64,000 nucleotides of DNA from Dipetalonema caudispina (Eukaryota; Nematoda; Chromadorea; Rhabditida; Onchocercidae). Each line of letters begins with the position of its first letter. Position 1 is the first letter of the stretch. The notes beneath the pieces were generated by a model. That model was given only the letters and a program-made list of their open reading frames with translations, made no database searches and was not told where the DNA came from. The stretch is taken from the NCBI GenBank assembly GCA_013365325.1, contig JABVXV010000191.1, positions 56,065-120,064 on the forward strand. Direction: 5' to 3'. Both the position numbers and the translations under genes were made by a program. This document shows, piece after piece, positions 49,623 through 62,239 of this stretch.

Positions 49623-51667
49623 GAAATGCAACCATACTTTTTAATTTAACTGCGATATTTTCTTCCTCTAAATTAATTACCAAACAAAAACAAAAAAAAA
49701 TTTTTGAGAAATGGACAAAAGGAAGACATTGTAATAACCAAGTAATTAATTCATCTCTTTAATTATTATAAAAAATTTGTCAATTAAACACTTGCAATCT
49801 GAAAATTACAATAATAAATACATTAAGTTTATAAAAATGAATTATCGAAAAATTGAAAAAATTCAAAATTCAATAAGCTGATTTACTTTTTAACAAATAA
49901 CTAAACATTTTGAATAATCGCAAATAGAATTAGCATATATTTTCATTGCATTAATTCGATAAAAAGTAACAACAATTTAACAAAAGTTAGCTGAATGAAA
50001 CAGCAAAAATGAAATGAGAAAATTGAAGCAAAAAGATGAAATGGAAGAAGCAAAGCAAATTTTTTTTATCAAATTATTTAAAATTTTTCTTTCCTTTTCC
50101 TTATGCTTCTCTTTTTTAACTTTTGCAAGTATTCGTTACGTATTTCAACAACCAACGCATTATGTTATTGTAAAACGAAATAATCAAATTGATCGTTTCT
50201 AAAAATTTCAAATAAGATGTTCCAAGTTAGTGGATGGTACCAATGGTACCAAAATAACCTAATTGAGCTTTTTTTTTTTTCTTTTGTTAACAACGATGTT
50301 ATTTACATGCAATAATTTTTGTTTAAAAACAACGCTTAAGCAAAGCTTTCTTTTCTTTTGATAAAACTTTTCATGTGAAGTTAGTTTATCCACTCAAAAA
50401 CAAAATTCAATTTCATTAAGTAATTGTCGATCATAGTTTGAATAATTTCCTCAATTCTCTTTTTATTTTTGATTTCGTTGTTTCTTTTGATTTTGATTTT
50501 TACTTTTTGCTTTTTTAAAGTGTATGAAGAATAATTACGATTTTGATTAACATTTAAAAAAAGATGAAATAAGCAACAATTTGTAAATATATGTAAGAAA
50601 ATTTTTCCCATTTGAATTTAAAATTCGTAAAATAATTGAAAGTTCAGTAAGAAATGTTAAGTATGGAAAATATTTGTTGTTGTTATGGAATAATGTGAAA
50701 AATGAATAAGTAAATAAGTAATACAACGATAATAAAGCTCTAAGCGGCATCAATAAGTCTACAATTTACTATTATAGCTACTGCATTCACTCTTCCTTCT
50801 TTTTCGGCTTCATTAACCTATGACATATTTAATTATATAAGGGCTTACCTTTTGACCTTCCATAAGGAACAGCTTTGTAAATTGACTTAACACCAGATGG
50901 AAAGAATCAATGTAATTGTCTAAATTTTCATATGAAATGTTTGCACTACGCATATATGTTCAAAACATTTTAAGCGATCAATTGTTAATCCAAGTGATAG
51001 TAAGGCAGATTTTATCAAATCTTCAATTTAAACATAAATTTTTAATGAGGCAGATTTCATCATTTAAACATAAATGATTTATTAATTTGAGAACTATTCT
51101 TTCTTTTTGAATAAAACTTGAAAAAATGATTTATAAAAGGAAAGTTTGAAAGTTTTTTGGAAAATTGATTAAAGAAAACTTGGAGAATTGATTTATAAAA
51201 AAAAATTTTCGAAAATTTTGGCAAAATTGATAGTGAAAAATTGGAAAATTGATTTATGAAAGCACAAAAAACTGGAAGGAAAAGTTCGTATGCTTAAAAA
51301 AAAAAAGCTGCCTATTGTTTTAACTTAAAATAGCCTAGTAAAACTAAAATGTGGCGTTACTTTTTCTAGAAAGATGTAGGAAACAAGCATAGACTTTGCA
51401 AAATTTAATTTAAATCTGATTTAACATCATCATTTTTGCTTAACGAATTATTAGAATCGTATACTGATCATTTTCAAAATAATATATGTATAAGAATAAG
51501 CTATATAATAGTGATATGTTTAAGCATAACTTGAAAGTAACATAATCAAAAAAAGACTTCGAATATTAACCGTTAAATTATTTAAATTTTTGATAGTAAT
51601 AATCATATCATATGAAAAATCAAACAAATAGTAAAATCTACATTGATTCAACATTTCGAAATATTTT

Positions 51668-51840
51668 AATTGATATTTTGTGTATACGTGATAATAGATT
51701 AATACGTATTATTTACACGTTAACTTTCATCATGTATAAATGCAACTAACAATTGTCAAATATATTTTTACTCGTAAAGAAGCTAATCTTAGCAAATTTC
51801 AAACAAAAAATACAGATAAAATTAAAGAATAAGAATACTT
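51668..51840. repeat. Dispersed direct repeat, copy 1 (about 170 bp)
   Basis: Matches 53062-53237 over its whole length with scattered substitutions. It shares AATTGATATTTT, ATTAATACGTATTATTTAC, CTTTCATCATGTATAAATGC, TTTTTACTCGTAA and GCAAATTTCAAACAAAAA. Confidence 0.85.
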
Positions 51841-51907
51841 TGCGATAAGTATGCAAATTTTTGATAATATAAATGCAGATGATAAGCTAAGAAATTTTCT
51901 TATTTTG

Positions 51908-51998
51908 CGTATATGCATTAATCAATTCACTTACGTATATGCATTAATTAATTCACTTACGTATATTACGTATATCAATTTACGTATAGCAACTACTA
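51908..51998. repeat. Tandem TACGTATATGCATTAA repeat
   Basis: Two nearly identical 27-bp copies (CTTACGTATATGCATTAATT then AATTCA), followed by three shorter TTACGTATA copies. Confidence 0.85.
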
Positions 51999-53061
51999 AT
52001 TTTTGCTTTTTGTAAGAATTTATGTATCGCGATAATGTAATGAATGATTATTTTACTGGATTATACAATGATAGTTATCGTAAGCAAACGTAGACAAAAG
52101 AGATGTAAATCATTTTACACGTAGCATCGAGTTTATGGTACTAATTAATTAGTGCTTATTTGATATTAGAAATGTAAACATTTTTACGTTTAGGACATTT
52201 ATGTGAATTGGACGAATTCCATTTTACATATATATAATTAATACAAAATAATTAATTTAATCTTCAATTTAGTTTAATATTCATTTGTTGGTATGAAAAA
52301 AATTTATTTTTCATCCATTTATTTATTCTCTTATTTGATAAGATAATTATTGAAATATGCGACAATTTGTTAGAATTAATTACAATTTAAAAAATGAAGA
52401 AAAGGCACATTTGTCGCTTAATTCTTTTCTTACTTATTAAAATAAATGCATATAATTGATTATATAAATATATGGTAAATTTAAAAAAAATACAATTTAA
52501 AGTAACGAAAAATTCCTAACTATTCATTTTTTTTTACCTATCGAAATAATCATTTGTTAAATAATCACGAAATATAATAGCAATTTATTAGTAATAATTT
52601 GTGAAAACGATAATCACTTGAATATATGGTAATTTGCTGTAAATAATAACCTCCTTTCTAATGTTAACAAATGTTAAATGATTCCAATATATTGATAATC
52701 ATTTAAATGTGCAATAAATTGTTGGTAAACAATTTATTATTGCTAAATGAATTATCATTATAGGCAACAATATTCTCATCACTAAATTATTGATAAGAAA
52801 ATATTCTCTATGATTTAGGCATATTAATGATATGTTTTATCCGATCAATAGAGTATTATTAATCGATGGATTTATTTTTTGACGCATCATCACAGATATT
52901 TGTCAACACATTATTTTTTTTTTACTATCATATCATAGAAAGAGAAAAGAAGAAAAAAGAGTACATTAGATAAGTTGATAATATATTGATAAGAGTTAAT
53001 CAAAATTTTGTTGAAAGTAATTTTCAAAAAAAATTTTTTTTTTAAAGCATATCTAAGACAT

Positions 53062-53237
53062 AATTGATATTTTCGCATATTTGTCATAATAAATTAATAC
53101 GTATTATTTACGCGTCAACTTTCATCATGTATAAATGCAATTAACAAATGTAAAAAAATATTTTTACTCGTAAGAAAATTAATCTTGGCAAATTTCAAAC
53201 AAAAATTACAGATAAAATTAACGAATTTAAAATACTT
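53062..53237. repeat. Dispersed direct repeat, copy 2 (about 170 bp)
   Basis: Second copy of the 51668-51840 segment, same orientation, about 1.4 kb away. No terminal inverted repeats or target-site duplication could be recognised. Confidence 0.85.
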
Positions 53238-53699
53238 ACCAATAAATTAGACTAATTCTAGGAAAAGCAGAAAAATGCCTATAAAAATATACAATAATAT
53301 TTTTATGAAAAGATATAAAAATTAGAGAATAATCAAAAATTGACTTTTTACCCTTTTTTTTTTTAAAATACAATTGGTCTTTCAACATTATTATCAATAC
53401 TATGATTTTACAAAATAATTAATAAGTCAGTGAATCAATAAAATTCACTTAAATTTCTTTTTTTGACCATCTTTGTTAAAAGCAATAATAATAGTCATAA
53501 TAGCAATAATGATGGTAACAATGATAATAGTGATAATATTAGAAGAAATTCCTAAATAGATAACTTCGTCATCCATCTATCATTCAAATATTTCAACGAT
53601 TTAGTTTGTTGCAGTAGTAGTTGTTGTTGTTGTTGTTGATATAATTTAATTTCACTCGAAGATGTAATATGACATATAAAATTATGCAAAGTTTTGAAT

Positions 53700-53768
53700 G
53701 ATGAAACTTTAATAGATTGGATGGTGATGATGATGATGATAATGATGACAACAATAATGATAATGAAC
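53700..53768. repeat. GAT/AAT-rich simple repeat
   Basis: GGTGATGATGATGATGATAA followed by imperfect AATGAT units, with a similar tract at about 53480-53540. Intergenic. Confidence 0.75.
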
Positions 53769-54729
53769 AAAGGGGAATAGTTTTTGATAAGTGGAATAAA
53801 GTTGGATTAGTCTTAGTAAACTATATGCTATCTAGGCTTATGTTTACAACAAGCTTATGCAAATATTAATGATTGATTTCTTTTATTTTCATATGTGGGA
53901 TTAGTCAATATATGAGAGATGGTAAAAACGAAAATTTTTTTTAAAATAAATTTTAAAATGTCAAAACGGAATGATAATTGCAAATGTTAAAAGGACAAAA
54001 AACCCATCCAATACATTTTTTGCCAGCTTTTTTTTTTGCTTTTTCCTCTTCTCCTTTTCAATCTTCCTAGGCCAATTTTCCTCACTTCTCTATTGATTCC
54101 AATAAATATAACAATTTTTGAATGAGCCAAGTCTATACTTTTTTTAAGTTACTTTATTGCTTTATAAAAAAATAAATAAAAAATGAGTTCACTTTTAACA
54201 AGTTATCCGAATTTTTTTCATTCATTTTGCAATTTTAATACTTTTTGATACAATTATATGCCAGATATTATTACCATAGATATGCACTAAGATGTTAACA
54301 ATATCATATAGTAATTAATTATCGGAAAATTAATGATTAAAAAATAGTTTTATTGATAACTTTATAATCAATGGAATCTGCAATAGCATTATATGAAATG
54401 AAACATCATTCAGACTGATATCATCACAAGTGCGCATTTCTGCATTTTCCTTATCATATATGCCCAAGTTATCATACTCTTAGTAATAACAATTTAATAT
54501 AGATATATAGCATTTATTTAAACTGATAAAAACAACAATTATTATCACAATCATACGTATATTAAGAATAGTAAATATATTCATGAACTGAAACATAATA
54601 ATTAAAAAGTCCGAAAATTATTTTAACTATTATAAAATCTCATTAATACTTATCACTTAGATACTATTTTTTTTTTTACAACTGATTATTTACTTTTATT
54701 ACTTAATTAATTGAATTATTTAGATCTAA

Positions 54730-55030
54730 TCTTATTATTTATTTCGTTCCTCAACTCAGATATAAATTCATAATCTATAACTCTGCCTTATTTTTAGTTA
54801 GGTAACTCATTATTCCATCCTACATTCATTTTAATAAATCACAACTCCAACTTACTTTTAAATAATTTTTAATTCTTTCAACCTTACTTAGTAGATTTTA
54901 ACTACATCCTACTTAAGTAATCCTTAGCTTCAACTTATAGGTCATTCTTAATTCTTTCACTTTAATTTAATAACTTTCAATTCACCCAACTTTTACTGTG
55001 ATAATTCACAATTCCACTTTACTTTTACTT
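54730..55030. repeat. Decayed minisatellite, unit about 27-32 bp
   Basis: About ten diverged copies of TAATTCTTAATTCTTTCAAC then TTACTTAA, pyrimidine-rich on the plus strand. Confidence 0.65.
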
Positions 55031-55517
55031 CAAATTAATTCTATAATCATCCAAATTGCATCATTTTTTTTTTTTAACAATAAATGAAGCAACATTATGA
55101 TAAATAAATAATCTCGCAATAAACTTAAATCACTACTCAACAAAACATTTTTCTAACTATTTGCTCAACAAATACGTTGTCGTCTAGACAACCTAATCAG
55201 AGTAACATTTTGAATTTAACGTAAGAATAAGCTAAATTAGCCATTCAAAATCCCTTAAATAGTAATTAAATGAACGAATATTCTAACATATTTCAATGCT
55301 AATCTTTCCTTCTTCTAAAATTTAATTATCAATCAAAAGAAAATTCCCAAATTACGATAAAAATCATGGATGAAAATAAGAAAGGAAAAAAAGAAAAGTT
55401 CAAAAAAGAAGAAAATGTATGAAGGGAAAATTTATTCCATACAACAATAATTTGCCCTCATAATAATTTTTTAAAAAAAGAGAAATATACATTTCAATGT
55501 TTGTCAGTTACTTAGCA

Positions 55518-55640
55518 ATACTATTCAGTAATTTCCAGTTATCAGGTAAATATTATCAGCAATTTTTGGTTTTCCAAACAAATACTATCAGTGATTTTCG
55601 ATTACCAAGTAAATATTATGAACAATTTTTGTAAATATGT
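55518..55640. repeat. Four-copy 31-32-bp minisatellite
   Basis: Copies read ATACTATCAGTAATTTTCGA then TTATCAAGTAA, with alternating ATACTAT and ATATTAT starts. The last copy is partial. Confidence 0.75.
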
Positions 55641-58600
55641 TGTAAAAATCTTTCGGTAAAAAAGATAAGTGAAAATTGATGATAAATATCAAGTGTTAAC
55701 TAATTGAAAATAAACTGTCCATCATAAACTATCACCCAATAAAATCAGTGAAATAATCGTATAAAATTGTTTGACAATTATCGATTAGCTGAAACTTAAA
55801 TAAAAGACTTAAATGATAGGCATTTTTTGAAATTACGGTTTTTGAATCATATGAAAAATTGTGCAAAAGAGATTAATTTCAAAATCGTAACTATGAGTTA
55901 ATCTTTAGAAAAAAAATGATAATTATTGTTTCTGTTAATAAATAAATAAACATTAATATAGGATTAAATTGTTAACTCCAAAAAAAAAAAACCATATTTT
56001 CTTTTAATTAGCATAATTTCTTTCTTAAAAAAAATACTATCAATTATTTTTGAAAACAAGGTAAGTAAAAAAAGCAGTAATTATGATAGAAAAAAATTTA
56101 AATATTTTTTACAACAGAGGTAATATTTTTAATGTTTAATTTCAAGAAAAAAAAAAGGATTAATTTATTAGTGTAATTTATAAAAAAGGTCAATTTCTTT
56201 TTGCTTCTACAAAAGTTTTATGAATAATTAAAATATTGATTAATTGAGAAAATTGTAATTTTTATTTATGTAAAATTAATGTAAATATTTCCAAAAAAAT
56301 TAAAACGATTCTTTTCATTCTTAATTATTTTTTGCTTTTTACCTTTCCTTCATCGTATTTTCTTTTTCCCGTCCTTTTCTTATTTTTTCTTACAAAAAAA
56401 AAAAAAAAAAAAAAATCAATTCCATTAAGAAAGAACTTTTTCGATGATTTCATTTCTGCTACATTCCATTTTTTTCAACCATATTTTTTTTTACTTTTTT
56501 ATTGTATGTTTTATTGATTGAAATAAAATTTCCAAATAAATTTATTTAAGTATTTTAGTATACATAGAATTGTATATGTGTATATATTTATTGAAATAAA
56601 TGAAAATCGCACTGTCTTCTTCTTTGCTTTTTTCTTCCTTTAAAAATTCGAAAAAGGAAACTTTAATAAAAATGGAAAATGTCCCAAAAGAATCGTATGG
56701 CTGTTTAGCATTAGATTAATTTTATTCTAATTTCACTTCCTATTCAATATATTTTTCGTTGCTTCCCTTTTTTTTTTTTGTCTTTATTTTTTAATTTCTC
56801 TTTTTTTTTTGTTGATTGCTCGAAAAGTTACATTGAATAGCTTTAAGTATTTATTATTAATTATGGCATTTTCAATAATATTATTTAATGCAAGTAATTA
56901 ACAGCTTGAATAACAGCTTATGCTAATTTGTAAAGCTTTGGGTGAAAGATTAAGTTAATTGAATATTAGTCCAAATTGATTAATACTAAGCAAAATAAAT
57001 ATAAGTTTTAAGTACTTAAACAATTACCAGTTTCTTTCGTTTTTTTTTATTTAAAAAATTTTTTTTCCACTAAATTCTATAACAAAAATTATACGACTAT
57101 TTCTTCCAGTGAGTTTTAACAATAGATATATTAATTAATTCTTGTCACTTTACTTCCATTAGTCGATTGAACTTCCTCACAATTTATAATAAAATTTCAT
57201 ATTTTGTTAAACTTGAAATTAAAACTTTGTAAAAAAAGAAACTTCGAAGTGTAAATGAATAAAGTGAAGTAAAAAAGATTGATTAATTGATGATAAATCA
57301 AGCAAATATCAAAAGCATACCAAAACTCTTTCAATCTATGATTTCTATCAAATATGAAAAAAAAAAAAACGATTGGCATTCGTTGACATTCGTATGACAA
57401 AAAAAATTTTTCTATTAAATTTTACTATTTTTAATTGAAAAAAAAAACGAAAATCATTCACGTAATATTATAAAAGATAGCAAATATTGATTTATTCGAG
57501 AAGAATTTATAAAAATTTTCACTACCAAAAAAAAAAAAAAAAATCGTTCTAAGGTTGTTGAAATAATTTTAGTGAAATGTTATGGATGAAAGGAAAGAAA
57601 AAAAAAAAGTTTTCCATTCATTCTTTAGTCATTCGTCATCTGAATGGAAATAATCAAATTTCGAATGAAAGAAAAAAAAATAATCATTGATAACTGTTTA
57701 TTGAATATATTCTATTATCTGATATTATTTTATGCTTAATAATGTTATAGGTAAGAAATGAATGATAAAAAATGATTTTAAAAGAATTGGACGAAAATGT
57801 AACAAAAGATAATAAAGGATAAATAAAAAAGAAAATTGAAAAGTTTGAGAGGTAAGAAAGAGATAAAAAAAAGAAAAATGATCAAAAAAGTGATAAAAAA
57901 GGATGTGAAAAAGTGAAAAAATTGATCAAAAATAATAAAAGATAATAGGAGACGATAAAAAGTTGTTTGAAGAAAGTAATAAAGGATGATCGAAAAGGAT
58001 GCAGTGATAAAAACGGTAATAAAGAAGTATCAAATATTGCAGACAAGAAAAAATGAATGATACCGGAACAGGAAAGAGAATGAGAAGAAGAAAAAGGAAT
58101 CGAAATCCGGTCATTCCATTAATGATTATTTAACATCAAACAGGTGAATAAGTGAAAAAAGAGAATATGATAAAAAAAAAAGTTTCCCACCTTCGTTGAA
58201 TTTTTTGTTTCGGTAAGCGCTTTTTTTTTTCTACTCCAAATATGTTTAACCATTTGACGTTTTTTTTTTTACAAGCATATGTCTGTCCGCATGTTTCATT
58301 CGCATAATCCTCCTTTTCGTTTTTTTTTTTTTTTTTTCTTTTTTCAACGATCGCACTAAATTCTTACTATAAAAAGTTTTATTTACACAATCTTACGTCA
58401 AAATAGCCAAGCATTTAGGTATATTTTATGGAATATAAGCGCCTGTTTATCAAACAATCTGAAAAAGTGAAAAGCAGAAAAAATTTTCTCTTTCAAATTT
58501 TTGGAATTTATTACTGAATGAAAGTTTCAAAAGTAGTAATTTATGCAATAATTGTCATATATTATTAACTTTCTATAATACTTTTTGTAATAATACATTA

Positions 58601-58983
58601 TAGCGTATCAGTAATTGAACCTTTTCTTCTAAAAAAATTTCGCAGATTTCTGCTAATATCAACTAATGGTTTTAATTAGGACAATATTATTATGACATTT
58701 AATGCAAATTTTTCGTGTAAGGAAAATTACGAATTTATAATTAGCAATATTAGATTTAGAAATTATGAAAATATGATATTTTATGATTTCAATTAGTTGA
58801 AAATGCTAATCCATTTTCCGAATTTATTGAATTTAGGCTAGAAATATTGTTCATTTTTTCAGATCAAAAGTATGAAATGTTAAAGGTTGATGACATTTGA
58901 CAATAATGTTAAATAATCGATAATATGATATGTTTGTCATTTGTAGCCTGTCCCTTCCTGTCACTTTTCTCTTCACCATATCA

Positions 58984-59009
58984 CAAAAAAAAAAAAAAAA
59001 AAAAAAAAA
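58984..59009. repeat. Poly-A tract
   Basis: About 26 consecutive A, the longest homopolymer noted. Comparable A or T runs occur at 2450-2477, 11120-11141, 20819-20839 and 56396-56415. Confidence 0.9.
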
Positions 59010-61970
59010 TAGCAGTGAATTTATTTTGGTAAATATCAGAATTAATTAGGATAGATTTGAATTAAATTAACACTTGAAAATAAATAATTTTATAAATATT
59101 TGCTTTTCGTGTCTAACAGCTATTTCGAACTACTAATTGATCCATGGAGCATATATCATAGATTAAAATAATTTTTAAAATTCCCAATTGATGCCAATAA
59201 TTATTTGTTTCAAGTTGGTTCAGTTTTGAATGAATTTATTTACGCTTAGTTTAATTTCACACCGATTTGATATTCAGCTTCAGTTAATTCTCGTACAATT
59301 TCAATAATGTAGAAAAGTTGCTTAACAAAGAAATCCACGCTATAATAATTCTCTGAACAGTAGTTCTTTTTTTTTCCCAAGTATAGAAATAAGGAAAATT
59401 AAATTTCAGAATCGTAACCGTTCACAATTTAAATTTAAGTTTCAATCGTTGATAATGATAATAATACCAATCTGATGAGAGTGATATTTTTGAGGGATGT
59501 GAAGACATCATACTTTTTCACGGAATTTCTTTTTTTCTTAATCTATGTGTAAGAATAAAGCTAACTTAAAAATCCTTGAAAACTTATTGATTTTTAAATA
59601 GTAATATTAGAAACATTGAGTAAATTTCCATAGTGGCATTATATAATCCAAGTAAGATTGCAAAATATTTTTCAGTAATTCAGTAAAAGTTGAAAATAAA
59701 AAAAGAAAAGCCAAGAAAACTTCATCAAGTTGATGTTTTGATAATCGTTGGTACATCAAACTTCTGAATTCAGCAGATTATGAAGCAAGAAATACTTTTA
59801 CCTTATCGTCTGATCTAATTTGAACTTCATTTCGATTAAAAAACAACAAGGAAATTTCAGTTCATTTTAAATAAAGCATTATTCAAACAAATTCATATTA
59901 ACCAACATTTTTAAAATTCAAATTCTTATCTAAAAAAATAGATCAAAATGTTTCAATAAATTACAACTGCTGTTTATAAAAAAAACTAAAAAAAAAACAA
60001 AGCTAAGCATTAAAAAATTTTCGAGCGCAATTATTACTTAAATATTGATAATTAATTAGATTAAATAAATGGATAAATGATAATTAGTGAATGTTAATTC
60101 ATGCATATATTTATATCTATACTCATTTATTATTTATTTACTAGTAATTTTTGTCATTATTAATGTATAATACTATTAATTGGCGAAAACAGAATTATTA
60201 TTCTTAAAAATTATTCCATTAAATATGCATTTTATATTTATTATGAAATTATTACTATCATATCAGTTTCATATTTTCATGAAATTTGAAACAAAAGAAT
60301 GGATAGAATAAAAGAACTATTCTAACCATCCCACACTTAATATTCTAAATAGTTTGTATTTATGCAAGTTTTTTTCATCAGCTAATCTAATTATCTATGC
60401 AATAATTATTTACGAATATTATTTAATCAGTAAAGTGCGATGTAAAACACCGCTTGTTTTCATTTAAAACTGAAATATTTGTCTGATTTAAAAGATTAAT
60501 GAAATTATTACTCATTTTAATATAAGAATAAAATGAATCATTAGTAGTCCTCATACTTGATCGAGTAATGACATTAACGACAAATTTATATTCAAACTTT
60601 TAAGTATCCAATTTTTAATTTAAAACTAAAATTGCTGTTCAATTCAAGAGATAATGAAAGTTCCATTTTTATAAAATTATTTCTTAATAACAACATAAAA
60701 ACGAAAAGAAAGCTAAAACATCGTTACCGTAGTCGATTGAATTTCCCATGTTAAAACAAAAAAAAAAAAAAAAAGACTTTTCGCCTGTAAATTTTAATTA
60801 AATCAAGTTTCAATGCACCAATGAATTCCCTGTAAAACTTTTTTTTCAGTTCAAATTTAATATATAAATACACTTTTGTAAAATCTTCTATTTCCCTTTC
60901 CTTCTCTCTCTCTCTTCTTAACCCTCTTCACTCCGAATAATGAAATTAAAATAAAATTTAATGTTAAAATGATATGATTAGTTTTTTTAGGATATTAATT
61001 GCTGGCATCTTCTTTTTTTGTTGTGCCAAACTATTGTGAATTTAACAAGGAATTTCCCGAGACTTCTCGAGATACATATGCAATAATTATATTCCATTTT
61101 TTCAAATGTATTTAATACTTCTGCTGGTAACCAAACTATGTTAAATAATCTATGCATTCATTTATAACGAAACTAATCGTTGATTTTTAACCTTTGTATT
61201 TTATTTAATTATTATTTCATTCAAACTGATGACAATTTGCGTAAAAAGAAATGTTACATATTGCATACAAATAGCTGAATGATATGAATTCATATCAATA
61301 ATAGTAATTATTATTGAAATTTTCATTGTTAACAATTGAAATATTCATTTGACGTTTCATTTTCTTAGCTATTAAAAATATTCATTTCATGTACTAATTT
61401 ATCATATCACTACTATGATTCATTATGTTATTTCAGAATTAAAATACTATATCATAGGGCAAAATGAATTTCATATATAAAAATTTATATGTGCGATAAT
61501 TTTAATTATCATCCATTGATTATTTTTCCTAAATTTAATAAAGAATACAAGCAATGGAATAGAAATTTATCAGCAATCAAAATTTTGAGAATTTTTTTTT
61601 TTTTTGTTTGAAATTCTTTAGTGAAATGTGTAACATAATAATCTTTATCTAATTTTTGGCATCGAACAGAATATTAATTAATTAGTGAGGACATTTTGTA
61701 TGTCGTTTCCAAAGAATTCTTTTAAAATTTAACCTTTTTTTTTATTTATTCATTTATTTCTTTTGAAATTTTTAACTTTGTAGCTGTAGAAAAGAAATGT
61801 ATTACAGAACAAAAGAAGTTTATTAATATTCAAATATTAATCAATCAAGTTTCTATTTGGTCCACAAAATTTATTAAAGTGCTTGCTTTCGATTCAAGTA
61901 AAAAGCCGAATATTTTCAAAATTTAAATTAAATTTGACAACATCTCTTACGTGCACGAATTGTATTATAT

Positions 61971-61980
61971 GTCTTTCAGA
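61971..61980 (+). promoter_or_regulatory. Possible leader acceptor upstream of the SLC19 gene
   Basis: GTCTTTCAG|A lies 113 nt before the ATG at 62093 and is the best acceptor-like site in that leader. It would give a plausible 5' untranslated region for cis or trans splicing. The support is pattern only. Confidence 0.25.
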
Positions 61981-62092
61981 TTCCTTTAATATCTCAGATC
62001 GTTTGCTTCTAAACCTGCCCGAATAAATTAATCCAAATTAGCTAATTTTTTTTTGGATTCTTGTCAATCATTATTTACAATATTTTCGAATC

Positions 62093-62239
62093 ATGAAGAA
62101 TGCAAGCATGTCATGGGTCTTATTTTGCATATTGTTGGTACTTTATGGATTTCTCAAAGATTTCAAGCCGGGTGGACCATTTTTATTCAAATATCAAATT
62201 AATTATCTAAACCTCACCGAGAAACAACTCAATGGTGAA
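62093..62239 (+). CDS. SLC19 transporter exon 1
   Basis: It starts ATGAAGAATGC and encodes MKNASMSWVLFCILLVLYGF, then LKDFKPGGPFLFKY. This is membrane segment 1 and the first loop, with an NLT glycosylation motif. The exon ends in phase 0 at GGTGAA|GTATGT. Confidence 0.87.

Larger units (their letters stand above)
49623..62092. other. 12.5 kb intergenic region between divergent genes
   Basis: AT-rich spacer between the head-to-head collagen and SLC19 genes. It holds a duplicated segment of about 170 bp (51668-51840 and 53062-53237), TACGTATATGCATTAA direct repeats (51908-51998), decayed minisatellites (54730-55030, 55518-55640) and long A/T runs (56396-56415, 58984-59009). No gene is supported. 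Promoters of both genes should lie at its two ends. Confidence 0.6.
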
